A DNA stretch of 9,058 nucleotides, taken from assembly GCA_038323025.1 (NCBI GenBank), contig JBBQGL010000153.1:1-9058 (forward strand), in the 5' to 3' direction. The notes below the pieces were generated by a model. It was not told the origin of the DNA and did not search any database. It worked only from the letters and a program-made list of their open reading frames with translations. The position numbers were made by a program, and so were the translations under genes. Source of the stretch: JAFKKF01 sp038323025 (GTDB lineage Bacteria; Pseudomonadota; Alphaproteobacteria; Rhizobiales; Kaistiaceae). Position 1 is the first letter of the stretch. The number at the start of each line of letters is the position of its first letter. Below are positions 5,976 through 9,058 of the stretch, piece by piece.

Positions 5976-7555
5976 TGTCGGGACTCGATGTCGTCGATCT
6001 GTCGCGGATTCAGTTCGGCCTGACCGCCATGTACCATTTCCTCTTCGTGCCGCTGACGCTCGGCCTGTCGGTCCTCCTCGGCATCATGGAGAGCGTCTAC
6101 GTGATGACCGGGCGCGAGATCTGGCGCCAGATGACCCGCTTCTGGGGCGCGCTGTTCGGCATCAACTTCGCCATGGGCGTCGCCACCGGCATCACCATGG
6201 AATTCCAGTTCGGCATGAATTGGGCCTATTACAGCCACTACGTCGGCGACGTCTTCGGCGCCCCGCTCGCCATCGAGGGCCTCATGGCCTTCTTCCTCGA
6301 GGCGACCTTCGTCGGCCTCTTCTTCTTCGGCTGGAACAAGCTTTCGAGGCTCGGCCACCTCGTCGTCACCTGGATGGTGGCGCTCGGCTCCAGCCTTTCG
6401 GCCCTGTGGATCCTCGTCGCCAACGGCTGGATGCAGCATCCGGTCGGCGCGCGCTTCAATCCCGATACCATGCGCATGGAAGTCACCGATTTCATGGCGG
6501 TGATCTTCAACCCGGTAGCGCAGGCGAAGTTCGTGCACACGATCAGCGCCGGCTACGTCACCGGCGCGGTCTTCGTGCTGGCGATCAGCGCGCTCTTCCT
6601 GCTCCGCGGCAAGCACAGCGAAATCGCCAGGCGCTCGATGACGGTCGCCGCCAGCTTCGGCTTGCTTTCCGCCCTTTCGGTCGTCGTGCTCGGCGACGAG
6701 AGTGGCTACACCGCCTCCGAAAACCAGAAGATGAAGATCGCCGCGATCGAAAGCGCCTGGGAAACCGAACCGGCGCCGGCCGGCTTCACGATCTTCGGCG
6801 TTCCCAACCCGGACACCCGGCGCACCGACTACGCGGTCAAGATACCGTGGATGCTCGGCCTCATCGCCACCCGTTCCATCAGCGCCGAAGTGCCCGGCAT
6901 CAAGCAGCTCGTCGCAGAGACCGAGGTCAATATCCGCGACGGCCTCATCGCCTATGACGCCCTCGACAAGCTCCGCGCCGACCGGACCAATGCCGACCTC
7001 AGGCAGAAGCTCGACGATCACGTCGGCAATCTCGGCTACGCCTTGCTCCTGAAGAAGATCAGGCCGGATATTGCCGCTGCCACCGACGCCGAGATCACAC
7101 AGGCCGCGTGGAGCACCGTCCCCGCCGTGTCGCCGCTCTTCTGGAGCTTCCGCGTCATGGTCGGGCTCGGCTTCTTCTTCATCGCGCTCTTTGCCTACGC
7201 CTTCTACCAGGCCAGCCGGCGTCAGCTCGACCGGCATCCGCTCTTCCTGAAGATCGCGCTCTTTACTCTGCCGTTGCCGTGGATCGCCGCCGAACTCGGC
7301 TGGTTCGTCGCCGAAGTCGGGCGCCAGCCGTGGGTGATCGAGGGCGTCCTGCCCACCTTCCTGGCGGTGTCGAGCATCTCGGCCGGGAACGTCATGATCA
7401 CCCTCGTCGGATTCATCCTGTTCTATTCGACCCTCGCCGTCGTCGACGTCTACCTGATGGTGAAGACCATCCGCCTTGGTCCCGAGCCCTACGCCAGGCC
7501 GCCGCAGCGCCAGCGCCGGCCGTCGATCCCGCCGTCGCTCGTGCCCGCCGAATAG
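5975..7555 (+). CDS. cydA: Cytochrome bd quinol oxidase subunit I
   Basis: The haem-bearing subunit of the bd-type terminal oxidase in the inner membrane. It oxidises quinol at the periplasmic side and reduces oxygen to water without proton pumping. The 526 residues are close to the 522 of E. coli CydA, and key residues align with a constant offset of two: His21 (E. coli His19, haem ligand), Glu101 and Glu109 (Glu99/Glu107, proton path and haem), His188 and Met395 (His186/Met393, haem b558 ligands), and Lys254 and Glu259 (Lys252/Glu257, quinol loop). The long Q-loop and the GRQPW motif place it in the long-loop group. The start codon overlaps the cydP stop; AAAGGA (5962-5967) within cydP is its ribosome site, 7 bases away. 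The N-terminal, Q-loop and C-terminal regions all look intact. Confidence 0.98.
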   Translation: MSGLDVVDLSRIQFGLTAMYHFLFVPLTLGLSVLLGIMESVYVMTGREIWRQMTRFWGALFGINFAMGVATGITMEFQFGMNWAYYSHYVGDVFGAPLAIEGLMAFFLEATFVGLFFFGWNKLSRLGHLVVTWMVALGSSLSALWILVANGWMQHPVGARFNPDTMRMEVTDFMAVIFNPVAQAKFVHTISAGYVTGAVFVLAISALFLLRGKHSEIARRSMTVAASFGLLSALSVVVLGDESGYTASENQKMKIAAIESAWETEPAPAGFTIFGVPNPDTRRTDYAVKIPWMLGLIATRSISAEVPGIKQLVAETEVNIRDGLIAYDALDKLRADRTNADLRQKLDDHVGNLGYALLLKKIRPDIAAATDAEITQAAWSTVPAVSPLFWSFRVMVGLGFFFIALFAYAFYQASRRQLDRHPLFLKIALFTLPLPWIAAELGWFVAEVGRQPWVIEGVLPTFLAVSSISAGNVMITLVGFILFYSTLAVVDVYLMVKTIRLGPEPYARPPQRQRRPSIPPSLVPAE

Positions 7556-7576
7556 CCCGAGATCAGGACAATCCCG

Positions 7577-8713
7577 ATGTTCGATTACGAAATCCTCAGA
7601 CTGATATGGTGGCTGATCCTCGGCGTGCTGCTCATCGGCTTCGCCATCATGGACGGCTTCGACCTCGGCGTCGGCATGCTGTTCAACTTCGTCGGCCATA
7701 CCGATGCCGAGCGCCGCGTGGCGCTGAACACGGTCGGCCCGGTCTGGGAAGGCAACCAAGTCTGGCTGATCCTCGGCGGCGGCGCCATCTTCGCCGCCTG
7801 GCCGGCCCTCTACGCGGTTGCCTTTTCCGGCTTCTACCTCGCCATGTTCCTCGTCCTGGCGGCGCTCATCCTGCGGCCCGCGGGCTTCACGTTCCGCTCC
7901 AAGGTCGAGGATCCGCGCTGGCGCCGCGTCTGGGATATCGGCCTGTTCGTGGCCGGCCTCGTGCCCGCGCTGATCTTCGGGGTTGCCTTCGGCAATGTGC
8001 TGAGCGGCGTTCCCTTCGGCTTCGACGAGACCATGCGCCTCGTCTACGGGGGCACGCTTTTCGGCCTGCTCAATCCGTTCTCGCTGCTCTGCGGGCTGGT
8101 CAGCGTTGCCATGCTCGTCATGCACGGCGGCACGTACCTGGCGGTGAAGGCGGAGGAGCCGGTTGCCGGACGTTCCGCCGCCGCGGCGCGCCTGGCGGCG
8201 GTCGCGCTGATCGTCCTGTTCACCCTCGCCGGCATCTGGGTCGCCTTCCTCGACGGCTACACCATCACCAGCGCGATCGCCGGAAACGGTCCGTCAAACC
8301 CGCTCCTCAAGACCGTGGAACTCCACCGCGGCGGCTGGCTGACGAATTATTCGCTCTACCCGTGGATGCTGCTTGCGCCCGCCCTCGGCTATATCGGGGC
8401 CCTCGCCACGATCGCGCTTCTGACGCGGCGTCGTTCCGGCCTGGCCTTCGTGACCAGCGCCATCGCGCTCCTCGGCGTCATCGCCACCGCCGGGGTCAGC
8501 CTCTTTCCGTTCCTGCTGCCGTCGTCGACGACCCCGAATTCGAGCCTGACCGTCTGGGACGCATCGTCCAGCGCGCTCACCCTCGGGATTATGCTGGGCG
8601 TGACCGTCGTATTTCTGCCGATTGTTCTTGCCTACACGGCCTGGGTGTTCCGCGTCCTGCGGGGCAGGGTCACCGCCGGCGCCATCGATGCGGATTCGGC
8701 CGGCCATTACTGA
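7577..8713 (+). CDS. cydB: Cytochrome bd quinol oxidase subunit II
   Basis: The second large membrane subunit, structurally related to CydA but without haem; it stabilises the complex and may hold a structural quinone. The 378 residues are nearly equal to E. coli CydB (379). Shared features are MxDYExLRxIWW at the N-terminus (here beginning MFDYEILRLIWW), DGFDLGVGML with Asp29, PVWEGNQVW (55-63; E. coli has Asp at position 58 where this protein has Glu), FAAWP, SGFYLAM, GVAFGN, LLNPF and, near the C-terminus, LFPFLLPSS and WDASSS. About eight or nine membrane helices are expected. AGGA (7565-7568) lies 8 bases before the ATG. It follows cydA after 21 bases and precedes cydX by 24, consistent with one operon. 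Confidence 0.98.
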   Translation: MFDYEILRLIWWLILGVLLIGFAIMDGFDLGVGMLFNFVGHTDAERRVALNTVGPVWEGNQVWLILGGGAIFAAWPALYAVAFSGFYLAMFLVLAALILRPAGFTFRSKVEDPRWRRVWDIGLFVAGLVPALIFGVAFGNVLSGVPFGFDETMRLVYGGTLFGLLNPFSLLCGLVSVAMLVMHGGTYLAVKAEEPVAGRSAAAARLAAVALIVLFTLAGIWVAFLDGYTITSAIAGNGPSNPLLKTVELHRGGWLTNYSLYPWMLLAPALGYIGALATIALLTRRRSGLAFVTSAIALLGVIATAGVSLFPFLLPSSTTPNSSLTVWDASSSALTLGIMLGVTVVFLPIVLAYTAWVFRVLRGRVTAGAIDADSAGHY

Positions 8714-8737
8714 GCGCGCGCCAAAGGAGACCGTCCA

Positions 8738-8848
8738 ATGTGGTATTTTGCCTGGGTGCTCGGAACCGGCCTCGCCTGCGCCTTCGCCGTCCTCAATGCG
8801 CTCTGGCTGGAAGTGCGCCTGCCCGAGGACGACACGCGCGCTTCCTGA
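8738..8848 (+). CDS. cydX: CydX, small subunit of cytochrome bd oxidase
   Basis: A 36-residue membrane peptide starting MWYFAWVLGTGLACAF, the hallmark beginning of the CydX/YbgT family. One membrane helix spans about residues 4-24, and a short charged tail (EVRLPEDDTRAS) follows. In E. coli CydX binds next to CydA and is needed for stable haem insertion and full oxidase activity. A strong ribosome site, AAAGGAGA (8723-8730), lies 7 bases before the ATG. It is the last gene of the cydP-A-B-X set. The family match is clear from the conserved W, Y/F, W, LGT and Cys positions despite its small size. Confidence 0.93.
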   Translation: MWYFAWVLGTGLACAFAVLNALWLEVRLPEDDTRAS

Positions 8849-8913
8849 GGGTTAGCGCCGTTTTGGCTCGAATCAGCCCTCATGCACAGAGGCATGAACG
8901 ATTTGTAATCGGC

Positions 8914-8933
8914 GCTGACAGGCGGTTGTCAGC
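8914..8933 (+). terminator. Candidate stem-loop terminator after cydX
   Basis: GCTGACA (8914-8920) pairs perfectly with TGTCAGC (8927-8933) around a 6-base loop, 65 bases beyond the cydX stop. Only TT follows, so it lacks a proper U-tract and may be Rho-assisted, or a 3'-end stabilising structure. A second hairpin, TCATGC (8880-8885) with GCATGA (8892-8897), lies upstream. GTTAGCGCCG (8851-8860) can also pair, with one G-U pair, with CGGCGCTGAC (8910-8919), competing with the first stem. Confidence 0.4.
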
Positions 8934-9008
8934 TTGGACCTGAGATAGTGCGACATCGACGGCCCGAACCTGCCGTCGGAAAAGTTCGAACTCAGGATCG
9001 TGCCCGCC

Positions 9009-9058
9009 GTGAAAAAGATCGCCCTTTCGCTCTTCGTTGTCGCCGCATCCGGCGCCTA
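9009..9058 (+). CDS. N-terminus of a probably exported protein, 3' partial
   Basis: Only 16 full codons are visible. They start with GTG and read MKKIALSLFVVAASGA, two lysines followed by a hydrophobic run, which is a signal-peptide or N-terminal anchor pattern. AGGA (8994-8997) lies 11 bases before the GTG, a rather long spacing; the in-frame GTG at 9000 is too close to it. The pattern is convincing for a translation start, but the product cannot be identified from so few residues. It is in the same orientation as the cyd operon, separated from cydX by 160 bases that hold two hairpins and a nested inverted repeat. Confidence 0.5.
   Translation, partial: MKKIALSLFVVAASGA

Noticed and set aside
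5756..8125. 789-codon open frame on the minus strand opposite cydP, cydA and cydB
   Set aside because: Low-complexity Glu/Asp/Arg/Gly-rich translation with no domain, antisense to strongly conserved oxidase genes; a composition artefact.
8861..8879. TTTT plus the GGCT/AGCC pairing after cydX as an intrinsic terminator
   Set aside because: The T run precedes the stem on the plus strand and the stem has only four pairs.
7108..8943. 611-codon open frame on the plus strand in another frame across cydA, cydB and cydX
   Set aside because: It spans three genuine genes out of frame and gives an Arg/Pro/Ala-rich translation; no evidence of coding.

Overview
This GC-rich window, with a G/C-biased third codon position, looks like the chromosome of an alphaproteobacterium, probably of the Hyphomicrobiales (rhizobia-like) kind. 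That placement is inferred from codon bias, the protein families and the form of the two FNR/FixK-type operator sites; no rRNA or marker gene is present to confirm it. I see no tRNA, rRNA, CRISPR array, insertion sequence or attachment site.

Left part (1-2603): the window opens inside a heavy-metal-type (P1B) P-type ATPase gene whose 5' end is cut off. It meets a small membrane protein of the DUF998 family tail to tail, and the two coding regions overlap by 33 bases. The DUF998 gene is divergent from a small cytoplasmic DUF1330 protein. That gene in turn converges on a DUF4342 protein, with a candidate terminator hairpin between them.

Middle part (2604-5733): the DUF4342 gene (minus) and a large Pat-type protein (plus) are divergent across 136 bases. 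Near the middle of this gap is a 14-base FNR/FixK-like box (2974-2987). Pat joins an ADP-forming acyl-CoA ligase-like region to a C-terminal GNAT acetyltransferase. Its ligase half keeps the histidines expected of a working enzyme.

Right part (5734-8848): a second, perfectly symmetrical FNR/FixK-like box (5746-5759) precedes a compact cytochrome bd quinol oxidase operon. Its order is cydP (small predicted subunit), cydA, cydB and cydX. cydP and cydA overlap as TGATG, and the other gaps are 21 and 24 bases. A stem-loop follows cydX, and the window ends in the first codons of a probably exported protein.

Taken together, the right two thirds reads as a low-oxygen response module. Cytochrome bd is a high-affinity terminal oxidase, Pat would adjust or bypass acetyl-CoA metabolism, and both sit behind FNR/FixK-type sites. 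The same regulator may also drive the uncharacterised DUF4342 protein. No wholly new system is evident. The less-described points are the shared operator in front of DUF4342 and pat, the combination of CydP and CydX around one cydAB pair, and the unusual closeness of the second box to the cydP start codon.
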